Shown here one piece after another: positions 50,809 through 61,565 of a stretch of 64,000 bases of DNA. Source of the stretch: Prostheceraeus crozeri (taxonomy: Eukaryota; Platyhelminthes; Polycladida; Euryleptidae); NCBI GenBank assembly GCA_907163375.1, contig CAJQUW010014360.1, forward strand, positions 27,432-91,431, read 5' to 3'. The translations under genes were made by a program, and so were the position numbers. The notes under the pieces are model-generated. The model did not search any database. It was not told where the DNA came from and saw nothing but the letters and a program-made list of their open reading frames with translations. Positions within the stretch are counted from its first letter, which is position 1. Every line of letters begins with the position of its first letter.

Positions 50809-51879
50809 CGGGAACCGAGAGAGACTTGTCATTAAGACGAGAGCGATTGTCAGAGGTAGGTCGTCTCTCTGAGCTCCGATGATAGCTTCGGACATACCAA
50901 ATTCCGGGTTTCTGTAAGAAACCGACTTAGAAAATTTCATTGCTGAACTCAGCTAAGGCGTCAGACTTAGAGGTTCGCCAGGAGATGGTCTTCGTCTCCA
51001 GGCCATAAAAGACTCCAAAACTTTAAAGGCTTGTAACTTTGCTTCTACAAGTCCGTTTGACTTGATTCAAAAAAAGTTCGGTTGCTATTGACCTGCTCTA
51101 AGTGATAAACTACTTATAAAATGTCGTAAGTAGTGCTGAAAAGTTGAAAAATTTAAATTCACTAGTTTTGGAGGTTTTCTGGGGTTTTCGACCCTGCTGA
51201 AGTCAACTAGATGATTTTTAATGATGTCTGAGCCAGTCTTCTCATGTTACAAGCGGCTTTTCACTGAAAGCGAGCAAGACACGGAGAGTTTTGCTGTAAT
51301 ATTCCACTGACAGGGTGTTCCTTCGGGACGGCGGACGATGCCGTAGTGATAAGTGTGGCAAGGGAGTGTGTCATAGTTTAGACCGTAACCGCTGGGACAA
51401 CTCATGTCTCATGTTGGGCATTTGACACAGTTCTCAACGTAGCACTTTGAACGCCAATCGGTTGAGTCTTAGCTATCTTGTCATGGGTGGCCTCTAAACA
51501 TCTCCATTGCAAAACGCTGGTGAATCAAGCTCTCTACGGCTTGCTATCAAGCTGATCAAAGTCTGTCAACCTCTTACCAACTCCACCGGTTTTCATGTCT
51601 GGCGATCAAGTCATGGACGGTGCACGATTTTCGGTGTGATACTTCCTGTGGGTGATTTCGAGACAGCGGTGAAGTCCGTAGCGATGAGTACTGCACGGGA
51701 CGTGGGCAATGGTAATCCTTGTGAAACCTCTCTGCGTCATGTTTGCAATTTTTCGTCTCCGTGATAGAGACAAGCAGAACTGATGAATGGAATGAAGGGA
51801 GGACATTCATGCGCCACACGCAACACATCACAGACTTCTCTCTTTGCTAGTGAACAAGCTCTTGTCAGTGTCGTCAGAA

Positions 51880-52420
51880 ACTTTATCATATTGTACAAAA
51901 GTTTTATTGCAACACAGGTTGATGTATAGTTAGAAAGTTTGATCATCAACGTTTCATTCGTAAGTCTAGTCAGAAACTGTATCATGGTTTGTAAAAGCAA
52001 AGTTAGTGTAGTCAACTAGTTCTTTACCGCGACACCCGTTTGAGAAAGTAAAGTTTGATCATGACGTTTATTCGTGAGTGTCATCAGAAAGTGCATCATG
52101 GTTTGAAAAAGCAAAGTTAGTGTAGTCAGAAACTTTATCATGTTGTATAAAGGTTTTACTGCTACACAGGTTGATGTATAGTTAGAAAGTTTGATCATTG
52201 AAGTTGTATTCGTAAGTCTAATCAGAAAGTGTATCATGTTGTACAAAGGTTTTACTGCAACACAGGTTGATGTATAGTTAGAAAATTTGATCATGGCGTT
52301 TTATGAAACACAAGTGTTATGAAATGTAGGCGTTAGTGTAGTCAAATAATATTACCGCGACACACGTTTGTGAAAATAATGTTTGATCATTGACGTTGTA
52401 TGACTGACCGAACTCATCAC
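51880..52420 (-). repeat. Diverged tandem repeats of about 140 bp
   Basis: The recurrent block holds GTCAGAAA(C/G)TTTATCATGTTGTACAAA, TTTTACTGCAACACAGG and TTGATGTATAGTTAGAAAG-like segments. Small frames read similar peptides from each copy and are unlikely to be genes. The mirror copy is about 62000-62460. Confidence 0.6.
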
Positions 52421-52429
52421 AGCACTAGA

Positions 52430-52640
52430 AAGTTTTATCGAAAAGGTTTTACTGCACAGTGTAGATTGTCTTGTAACTTACTTTCACAGCACTAGAAAGT
52501 TTTATCGAAAAGGTTTTACTGCACAGTGTAGATTGTCTTGTAACTTACTTTCACAGCGTTAGAAAGTTTTATCGAAAAGGTTTTACTGCACAGTGTAGAT
52601 TGTCTTGTAACTTACTTTCACAGTGTTAGAAAGTTTTATT
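52430..52640 (+). repeat. 67-bp tandem repeat, three copies (two in the other arm)
   Basis: The unit contains TTTCACAGC, TAGAAAGTTTTATCGAAAAG and CACTGTGTAGATTG-like parts (GTTTTACTGCACAGTG). The right arm (about 61770-61910) has one copy fewer, which is the main length difference between the arms. Confidence 0.8.
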
Positions 52641-52832
52641 GGTGACAGTTGGCAAATGTTTCCCTATTAGAAAATTCAAACTCCATGACTGTTAGATTCG
52701 CTTCATCAGGTTTACTAAAAGCAGTTTTCTACTGCAATGAGAGTTTAGAATGTTATATGAAAACAGTGTTCACCACAGCACTAGAATGTTTTTATCCTTA
52801 GTTGAGATCCGGACTGCAGTGTGTAAAATGTT

Positions 52833-53099
52833 TTATGTGACAGTCTTTTCACAAACGGTGAAGTGTAAATACAGAGTGAATCCATCTGTTAGGTGGTCAT
52901 TAACTTTGGATGTGAAGTAAAGCGAATCTGTGTACAGAATGAATTGAATATTAGACAACGCCTGCAAGTTTTTGACGACTTGAGTGGTTGACATCAAATC
53001 TAAGTTTAACATGTTGGATATAAAAGTGAGATGGATAGGAATAAGTGTTGAATGTTTTATAAAACCAGATGTTGTCACACACGTTGAGTGTAATTCCAT
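52833..53099 (-). CDS. Small ORF of unknown function, kept in both palindrome arms
   Basis: 88 codons from ATG (MELHSTCVTTSG) with an identical mirror copy at 61299-61565. The composition is hydrophobic with repeated beta-like stretches (IQFILYTDSLYF, FTLYLHFTVCE). No family or promoter was recognised. Identity between arms is not evidence of selection, since the arms as a whole are nearly identical. Confidence 0.25.
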   Translation of the reverse strand: MELHSTCVTTSGFIKHSTLIPIHLTFISNMLNLDLMSTTQVVKNLQALSNIQFILYTDSLYFTSKVNDHLTDGFTLYLHFTVCEKTVT

Positions 53100-54069
53100 G
53101 ACATTGAATCGCGTGGGTTGTAAAGTTCATAATCCAAGGCTAGGCTCCTCTACGGTTGGATTTAGGGTTTTATATTACATGCGTTAACCGTTCGTGTAGA
53201 ATATGTGAAGCACATGTTCGCATAAATGCAAATGTTGAAAAAAGTTTTGTAAGAAGTCTTTCACAGGTTGTTGTGAAACTTAGCGAACGTTGAAAAAAGT
53301 TTTATGAAATGTTTCTGCAGTCACACTCGTTAGCGTACCAGCTTTACTAAGTGTGTTGTTTGCCTTTATCAAATTGAATGTGTGTGTGTTTTGTAAATAA
53401 AGACAGACAGCGTGTTTGCACTCTGCATCGACAGCATACAAGTATAGACATAACAACTTGTTGTTAGTCGAATGCATATGAGATAGGAAACATTATGTGT
53501 GAGATAAAAATCAATCTGCTAGATGAAGTGAAACACAAAAGTGTCACAACTAGTTTACGGGAAATAAAGGAGAACTGTGACAACGTTTACACTCATCATA
53601 GACAGATGAACATACAAATCTGACATTCAAATGAAAGTCGTAAACATGAACTGCGGTGTAAGAAACTTTATGTCAACAACTTTATGTTGGTAAAACTTTC
53701 ATAGATTGCAGGCGTGTTGAAAGCTGATATAAAGACCTGTAGAAACGCATAAGTCTTAGTTCAACGACTCGACCCTTGAACTCACACAATGAACACGTCT
53801 GTGTAGAAAACTCATTGGTAGGAAACAGTATTTTCTGTGCGAATGCAGACGATGTAAACATGACATTTAACATGGCTTGCAATAGTCAACATGCTGCCAA
53901 TCAAAATGTTTATCATAAAACCTATCAGTGAAAAACCCCTCCTGTGCCCACAAAGAATCATAAGTGCTCTCTGACGCCTGTCTGTCGCACTAGCCCCTCA
54001 GCAGATAGAGTAGAACACAAAGATGAATGACAGCGCAGCCGGTGGGCGATCGTCTGTCGCGCTAGCCCC

Positions 54070-54351
54070 TCAGCAGATGGAGTAGAACACAAAGATGTAC
54101 GCGCTCTCTCTCTGGCGCCCGTCTGTCACATGAAACAGAGAGCTATCGCATCTGTCCCAGGATGTAGGAACGTGTCGTAGCACCTGGCTGATTCCCACAC
54201 AGCTCATTGCTATCGCACCGGAAGGGAGATTCACGCGATAAATGCATCTAAGTTTGTTGAGTGGTTGAGGATGGCAGTCAATGAAAATATGACTTCCCTT
54301 TTCGTCCACCAACCATAAGCTTAGAGCGATTTGATTGCGCGAACCAGACAT
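54070..54351 (-). CDS. Small gene of the divergent pair in the left arm
   Basis: 93 residues from ATG (MSGSRNQIALSLWL). Beta-rich pattern: WLVDEKGSHIFIDCH, LRCIYRVNLPSGAIAMSCVG, ESAYIFVFYSIC. It starts about 60 bases from the start of the acidic SIM gene on the other strand, and TTTATATGAG lies between them as a possible TATA for this gene. The mirror copy (60046-60327) differs by one visible residue. The family is unknown. Confidence 0.4.
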   Translation of the reverse strand: MSGSRNQIALSLWLVDEKGSHIFIDCHPQPLNKLRCIYRVNLPSGAIAMSCVGISQVLRHVPTSWDRCDSSLFHVTDGRQRESAYIFVFYSIC

Positions 54352-54410
54352 TTCAAAGGCTGTATCATTCTCATATAAAGCAGAGTCTCGTGCATTTTAC
54401 TATCATAATC
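54352..54410. promoter_or_regulatory. Bidirectional promoter of the divergent pair
   Basis: The 59 bases between the two start codons hold CATATAAAG (about 54374-54382), usable rightwards, and its complement CTTTATATG leftwards. A mirror copy lies at 59987-60045. The spacing is short, so leaders would be minimal. Confidence 0.4.
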
Positions 54411-54914
54411 ATGTCCGAGAAGCCAACTGCTCAAGTTACCCCATATAGGATTACTTATATGGGTGAAACGTTTCTCTCCGATGAGAGTGAGGATATAGTA
54501 TTTCATTTTATGAAATACTATTCCTTGTTCGATGAATCGAACGTCATACCTCCACCCGAATCCTCGATGATGGATCTGCAGGAATCTCCGAGTGAGAGCG
54601 AGACGGTGGGGAGCGAGGCCGAGATGGCAACCAGCGAGAGCGAGACGGTCGAAAGTGATAACATGGAAAGAGAGGAGATGATGTGGAGTGAGGACTCGGA
54701 AAGTGATAACATAGAAAGTGAGGAAGTGGAAGCGAGTGAAGATGTCATTGTGATATCGGATGATGAAGTAAGAGTTTTACACATGCATGCGAATGGCTGT
54801 CATCTCAACTCGTTCATGTTTTCTTTCAGTGATGGAGTGAGTGATGGGCGTTCTTTAGTTCATAAAATCATCATGCGCACATACAGCACACTGTTTCACC
54901 ACATTTCCTCGTGA
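54411..54914 (+). CDS. Acidic protein with a SUMO-interacting motif
   Basis: The frame from MSEKPTAQVTPYR runs to 54914, but a splice donor (GAA/GTAAGA, about 54768) would end the first exon after about 119 codons. The N-terminus is a compact ITYMGETFLSDESEDIVFHF part. The middle is Ser/Glu-rich with repeated SESETV and ESDN words, typical CK2 substrates. DVIVISDDE is a textbook SUMO-interacting motif. A nuclear, SUMO-linked regulatory role is plausible, as in several viral transactivators, but no homologue was recognised. The mirror copy is 59483-59986. Confidence 0.5.
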   Translation: MSEKPTAQVTPYRITYMGETFLSDESEDIVFHFMKYYSLFDESNVIPPPESSMMDLQESPSESETVGSEAEMATSESETVESDNMEREEMMWSEDSESDNIESEEVEASEDVIVISDDEVRVLHMHANGCHLNSFMFSFSDGVSDGRSLVHKIIMRTYSTLFHHISS

Positions 54915-55139
54915 ATGCATCATGAGTTCTTATAAGAACTTCCTTCTAATGCAGCTAAAGCGGTCCCAAGCCCGCCACATATCTACGGATATGGAATGCA
55001 GAGGGGAAGAAAATTGATGAATGAAATGAAATGGGAGGACACTCTTGCACCACATGCAGCCACAAACACATTTCTATCTTCATTAAGATGACATTCAATC
55101 ACTTGAATTCTAATGTGACCTAATCCTTAGATCTCAGTA

Positions 55140-55650
55140 CAGTCAACTCTCTAACGTACTTATTAAACCCATTATCTCTAACTTTACAAACACTGAAAGG
55201 ATTCTAACATGATTTCAAACTTAACAAACATCAAATTTATTTCTAACGTTACAAACAGTGAAATGCTTGTGACACTATTTTATACTTTACCTATCTTGCA
55301 AACACTGAAATGATTCTGATATTATTCCTAACTTTACATTCATCAACTTTATTTCTAACTTTACAAACGTCAACTTTATTTTTAACGTTGCAAACAGTGA
55401 AGTGATTATAACTTCATTTACATTTCACCTATCTTACAAACACTGAAAGGATTCTAACATGATTTCAAACTTTACAAACATCAACTTTATTTTTAACGTT
55501 GCAAACAGTGAAGTGAATCTGACTTCATTTATATTTCACCTATCTTACAAACAGCGGCATGGTGATAACTTTATTTCTAACTTTACAATCATCAACTTTA
55601 TTTCTAACTTTACAAACAGTAAAATGGTTGTACCTTTATTTCCTTAGTCA
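55140..55650 (+). repeat. Field of short AT-rich repeats
   Basis: Recurrent words CATCAACTTTATTTCTAAC, TTTACAAACA(C/G)TGAAA and ATTTCACCTATCTTACAAAC alternate over about 500 bases. Frames across it are repeat-derived. The mirror is about 58750-59260. Confidence 0.65.
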
Positions 55651-57177
55651 ATCCACTCTTTTGAAACGACAAGAAAACGACACAGCATGTACATGATACG
55701 TTATTGAAACCCACACAGCTTTTTTGTTACACTTACAATTCATTTCATTTCTTCTATCCTATACACTCAAAACCTGCAACAACATTTAATCTATTACACC
55801 TGAAATCTATTGACATGTGATACATTACATTAAATCTTCGATATCAAATACTATCATGAAACAACTAGCAGTACCTGACTCTAAACATGCACTGATTCCC
55901 ACATGTATGACATTAGTAATTTTTCTATCATGTGTGACTACATGCTCATCAATATGAAAGGCTTGCAGTGACTTAACTCTTAATGTGTCCATGTCAAGCT
56001 TTTGGAAATAACTTTTCATGTACAGTTGACATACAATCAATTTCAACGGATGCTCCAGTCATAGCATGTTATTCCTGCTTTCGCACTCATGGTGTCATGC
56101 TGCATCAACAAGTTGCTTCTATCTAACTTTTACATGAATAAACCAAATGCCCTGATGCTATATGATACTGTCTGGATATGCTATTGTTGTTTCTTTTAAC
56201 TATGTCACTGATTCAAACAGTTAATCACACTACCTATTCATTAAACTTTGCAATCTCAATCTTTGCTTTCATCGAATATGAACCTCTAATTTACATACAA
56301 CAACTATGATATGTGTTCTATCTTATACACTCAACCAGTAGAGACATTCATTCTGTTACATCTATGAACATGATGTGATAAAATTCACATCATCTCAAAA
56401 CCCTTTAACAGCGCTTGTCTTCAAACATATGCTGAATCCCACACAGCTTGTTTGTTACACTACCAATTCATTTCAATGTGGGCTAATCTTGCATCACTCA
56501 TTTCATGTAACACAACTCTTCACTTTAATTATTCCCAGAATGTTACTGCAGTGGTCTCAACACAATCCCTACCATGTATTCTAACACTTTCCTCATCAAC
56601 TCTTTACACACTTATGATTCCAATCACTAAGATACATACAACTCTTCTATTGAACATGTATCAATCACCTTTCAGCTGACCACATCAAATGTAAAGTGTA
56701 TAACATAATGAGCATGCAACTATCTCTCATCAACGATATGAAATCTGTCTTTTCACCATGAGAATTAAGTCTTGCCTTCAAAGTCATTTTATAAAGCGAA
56801 CATATGCATCACGTATTCTATACTAAAAGAGATCGTTCATTTGTATTATCCAAATGACTAAGTCCCTAAATCCAACGGTAGGTAACCCTACCCCTTAGAT
56901 GATGGACTTTAGCAATTTAGCTGTGTCATTCACCAATGGCTAAGTTAGTAAATGCATGTATGCACTCTACAACAACAGTTATCATTGATGTATGTTATAT
57001 AAAACGCTAAATCTCTAAGTCCAACCGTGGCTGTCATTGCCTGCATTACTATACAACATGTTGCTCTGATGATTCTTCCACCACCCTTACTCTTTCCATT
57101 TGAGGGGTAGTGAAGAAATAAATTCATGACTTCAGGTCAAAAGCTCTCTCTACACACGTTCATATTTTACATCATGT
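55651..57177. other. Inner part of the left arm, no gene supported
   Basis: AT-rich; frames of 60-75 codons occur (for example 55825-56046) but begin without ATG or lack coding character. A block at about 56800-56960 with CCCTAAATCCAACGGTAG resembles, in inverted orientation, a block at about 53105-53240 of the same arm. Confidence 0.4.
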
Positions 57178-57219
57178 AAAAGATCCTTGCTACTTATCAT
57201 AGGGGCCTTAAAACTTTAA
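57178..57219. other. 42-bp spacer at the palindrome centre
   Basis: Unpaired sequence between the arms, containing GATCCTTGCTACTTATC and GGGGCCTTAAAACTTT. The arm ends next to it (ACATCATGT / ACATGATGT) pair exactly. Confidence 0.9.
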
Positions 57220-59482
57220 ACATGATGTAAAATATAAACGTGTGTAGAGAGAGCTTTTGACCTGAAGTCATGAATTTATTTCTTCACTACCCCTCAAATG
57301 GAAAGAGTAAGGGTGGTGGAAGAATCATCAGAGCAACATGTTGTATAGTAATGCAGGCAATGACAGCCACGGTTGGACTTAGAGATTTAGCGTTTTATAT
57401 AACATACATCAATGATAACTGTTGTTGTAGAGTGCATACATGCATTTACTAACTTAGCCATTGGTGAATGACACAGCTAAATTGCTAAAGTCCATCATCT
57501 AAGGGGTAGGGTTACCTACCGTTGGATTTAGGGACTTAGTCATTTGGATAATACAAATGAACGATCTCTTTTAGTATAGAATACGTGATGCATATGTTCG
57601 CTTTATAAAATGACTTTGAAGGCAAGACTTAATTCTCATGGTGAAAAGACAGATTTCATATCGTTGATGAGAGATAGTTGCATGCTCATTATGTTATACA
57701 CTTTACATTTGATGTGGTCAGCTGAAAGGTGATTGATACATGTTCAATAGAAGAGTTGTATGTATCTTAGTGATTGGAATCATAAGTGTGTAAAGAGTTG
57801 ATGAGGAAAGTGTTAGAATACATGGTAGGGATTGTGTTGAGACCACTGCAGTAACATTCTGGGAATAATTAAAGTGAAGAGTTGTGTTACATGAAATGAG
57901 TGATGCAAGATTAGCCCACATTGAAATGAATTGGTAGTGTAACAAACAAGCTGTGTGGGATTCAGCATATGTTTGAAGACAAGCGCTGTTAAAGGGTTTT
58001 GAGATGATGTGAATTTTATCACATCATGTTCATGGATGTAACAGAATGAATGTCTCTACTGGTTGAGTGTATAAGATAGAACACATATCATAGTTGTTGT
58101 ATGTAAATTAGAGGTTCATATTCGATGAAAGCAAAGATTGAGATTGCAAAGTTTAATGAATAGGTAGTGTGATTAACTGTTTGAATCAGTGACACAGTTA
58201 AAAGAAACAACAATAGCATATCCAGACAGTATCATATAGCATCAGGGCATTTGGTTTATTCATGTAAAAGTTAGATAGAAGCAACTTGTTGATGCAGCAT
58301 GACACCATGAGTGCGAAAGCAGGAATAACATGCTATGACTGGAGCATCCGTTGAAATTGATTGTATGTCAACTGTACATGAAAAGTTATTTCCAAAAGCT
58401 TGACATGGACACATTAAGAGTTAAGTCACTGCAAGCCTTTCATATTGATGAGCATGTAGTCACACATGATAGAAAAATTACTAATGTCATACATGTGGGA
58501 ATCAGTGCATGTTTAGAGTCAGGTACTGCTAGTTGTTTCATGATAGTATTTGATATCGAAGATTTAATGTAATGTATCACATGTCAATAGATTTCAGGTG
58601 TAATAGATTAAATGTTGTTGCAGGTTTTGAGTGTATAGGATAGAAGAAATGAAATGAATTGTAAGTGTAACAAAAAAGCTGTGTGGGTTTCAATAACGTA
58701 TCATGTACATGCTGTGTCGTTTTCTTGTCGTTTCAAAAGAGTGGATTGACTAAGGAAATAAAGGTACAACCATTTTACTGTTTGTAAAGTTAGAAATAAA
58801 GTTGATGATTGTAAAGTTAGAAATAAAGTTATCACCATGCCGCTGTTTGTAAGATAGGTGAAATATAAATGAAGTCAGATTCACTTCACTGTTTGCAACG
58901 TTAAAAATAAAGTTGATGTTTGTAAAGTTTGAAATCATGTTAGAATCCTTTCAGTGTTTGTAAGATAGGTGAAATGTAAATGAAGTTATAATCACTTCAC
59001 TGTTTGCAACGTTAAAAATAAAGTTGACGTTTGTAAAGTTAGAAATAAAGTTGATGAATGTAAAGTTAGGAATAATATCAGAATCATTTCAGTGTTTGCA
59101 AGATAGGTAAAGTATAAAATAGTGTCACAAGCATTTCACTGTTTGTAACGTTAGAAATAAATTTGATGTTTGTTAAGTTTGAAATCATGTTAGAATCCTT
59201 TCAGTGTTTGTAAAGTTAGAGATAATGGGTTTAATAAGTACGTTAGAGAGTTGACTGTACTGAGATCTAAGGATTAGGTCACATTAGAATTCAAGTGATT
59301 GAATGTCATCTTAATGAAGATAGAAATGTGTTTGTGGCTGCATGTGGTGCAAGAGTGTCCTCCCATTTCATTTCATTCATCAATTTTCTTCCCCTCTGCA
59401 TTCCATATCCGTAGATATGTGGCGGGCTTGGGACCGCTTTAGCTGCATTAGAAGGAAGTTCTTATAAGAACTCATGATGCAT

Positions 59483-59986
59483 TCACGAGGAAATGTGGTG
59501 AAACAGTGTGCTGTATGTGCGCATGATGATTTTATGAACTAAAGAACGCCCATCACTCACTCCATCACTGAAAGAAAACATGAACGAGTTGAGATGACAG
59601 CCATTCGCATGCATGTGTAAAACTCTTACTTCATCATCCGATATCACAATGACATCTTCACTCGCTTCCACTTCCTCACTTTCTATGTTATCACTTTCCG
59701 AGTCCTCACTCCACATCATCTCCTCTCTTTCCATGTTATCACTTTCGACCGTCTCGCTCTCGCTGGTTGCCATCTCGGCCTCGCTCCCCACCGTCTCGCT
59801 CTCACTCGGAGATTCCTGCAGATCCATCATCGAGGATTCGGGTGGAGGTATGACGTTCGATTCATCGAACAAGGAATAGTATTTCATAAAATGAAATACT
59901 ATATCCTCACTCTCATCGGAGAGAAACGTTTCACCCATATAAGTAATCCTATATGGGGTAACTTGAGCAGTTGGCTTCTCGGACAT
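59483..59986 (-). CDS. Mirror copy of the acidic SUMO-interacting-motif protein
   Basis: Encodes the same protein as 54411-54914 with no visible residue change, including DVIVISDDE and the splice donor after it. Both copies therefore remain potentially expressible. Confidence 0.5.
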   Translation of the reverse strand: MSEKPTAQVTPYRITYMGETFLSDESEDIVFHFMKYYSLFDESNVIPPPESSMMDLQESPSESETVGSEAEMATSESETVESDNMEREEMMWSEDSESDNIESEEVEASEDVIVISDDEVRVLHMHANGCHLNSFMFSFSDGVSDGRSLVHKIIMRTYSTLFHHISS

Positions 59987-60045
59987 GATTATGATAGTAA
60001 AATGCACGAGACTCTGCTTTATATGAGAATGATACAGCCTTTGAA

Positions 60046-60327
60046 ATGTCTGGTTCGCGCAATCAAATCGCTCTAAGCTTATGGTTGGTGGACGAAAAGG
60101 GAAGTCATATTTTCATTGACTGCCATCCTCAACCACTCAACAAACTTAGATGCATTTATCGCGTGAATATCCCTTCCGGTGCGATAGCAATGAGCTGTGT
60201 GGGAATCAGCCAGGTGCTACGACACGTTCCTACATCCTGGGACAGATGCGATAGCTCTCTGTTTCATGTGACAGACGGGCGCCAGAGAGAGAGCGCGTAC
60301 ATCTTTGTGTTCTACTCCATCTGCTGA
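60046..60327 (+). CDS. Mirror copy of the small divergent-pair gene
   Basis: 93 residues, the same as 54070-54351 except Ile for Leu in YRVNIPSG. It shares the bidirectional promoter mirror at 59987-60045. Confidence 0.4.
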   Translation: MSGSRNQIALSLWLVDEKGSHIFIDCHPQPLNKLRCIYRVNIPSGAIAMSCVGISQVLRHVPTSWDRCDSSLFHVTDGRQRESAYIFVFYSIC

Positions 60328-61298
60328 GGGGCTAGCGCGACAGACGATCGCCCACCGGCTGCGCTGTCATTCATCTTTGTGTTCTACTCTATCTGCTGAG
60401 GGGCTAGTGCGACAGACAGGCGTCAGAGAGCACTTATGATTCTTTGTGGGCACAGGAGGGGTTTTTTCACTGATAGGTTTTATGATAAACATTTTGATTG
60501 GCAGCATGTTGACTATTGCAAGCCATGTTAAATGTCATGTTTACATCGTCTGCATTCGCACAGAAAATACTGTTTCCTACCAATGAGTTTTCTACACAGA
60601 CGTGTTCATTGTGTGAGTTCAAGGGTCGAGTCGTTGAACTAAGACTTATGCGTTTCTACAGGTCTTTATATCAGCTTTCAACACGCCTGCAATCTATGAA
60701 AGTTTTACCAACATAAAGTTGTTGACATAAAGTTTCTTACACCGCAGTTCATGTTTACGACTTTCATTTGAATGTCAGATTTGTATGTTCATCTGTCTAT
60801 GATGAGTGTAAACGTTGTCACAGTTCTCCTTTATTTCCCGTAAACTAGTTGTGACACTTTTGTGTTTCACTTCATCTAGCAGGTTGATTTTTATCTCACA
60901 CATAATGTTTCCTATCTCATATGCATTCGACTAACAACAAGTTGTTATGTCTATACTTGTATGCTGTCGATGCAGTGTGCAAACACGCTGTCTGTCTTTA
61001 TTTACAAAACACACACACATTCAATTTAATAAAGGCAAACAACACATTTAGTAAAGCTGGTACGCTAACGAGTGTGACTGCAGAAACATTTCATAAAACT
61101 TTTTTCAACGTTCGCTAAGTTTCACAACAACCTGTGAAAGACTTCTTACAAAACTTATTTCAACATTTGCATTTATGCGAACATGTGCTTCACATATTCT
61201 ACACGAACGGTTAACGCATGTAATATAAAACCCTAAATCCAACCGTAGAGGAGCCTAGCCTTGTATGATGGACTTTACAACCCACGCGATTCAATGTT

Positions 61299-61565
61299 AT
61301 GGAATTACACTCAACGTGTGTGACAACATCTGGTTTTATAAAACATTCAACACTTATTCCTATCCATCTCACTTTTATATCCAACATGTTAAACTTAGAT
61401 TTGATGTCAACCACTCAAGTCGTCAAAAACTTGCAGGCGTTGTCTAATATTCAATTCATTCTGTACACAGATTCGCTTTACTTCACATCCAAAGTTAATG
61501 ACCACCTAACAGATGGATTCACTCTGTATTTACACTTCACCGTTTGTGAAAAGACTGTCACATAA
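61299..61565 (+). CDS. Mirror copy of the 88-residue small ORF
   Basis: The same peptide as 52833-53099. See that entry for why its status as a gene is doubtful. Confidence 0.25.
   Translation: MELHSTCVTTSGFIKHSTLIPIHLTFISNMLNLDLMSTTQVVKNLQALSNIQFILYTDSLYFTSKVNDHLTDGFTLYLHFTVCEKTVT

Larger units (their letters stand above)
50334..57177. repeat. Left arm of a giant palindrome
   Basis: The reverse complement of 57220-64000 with very few differences, pairing positions that sum to about 114397. Visible differences are scattered substitutions, a few single-base indels and one extra copy of a 67-bp unit (52430-52640). The arm may extend further left, because its partner leaves the window at 64000. 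It contains a TATA promoter, two small divergent genes and several short-repeat fields. No transposase, polymerase or capsid gene was seen. Confidence 0.95.

Noticed and set aside
51737-52294. Frames with repeated MIKLSNYTSTCVAVK peptides
   Set aside because: They follow the roughly 140-bp tandem repeats; the peptide repetition comes from the DNA repeat.
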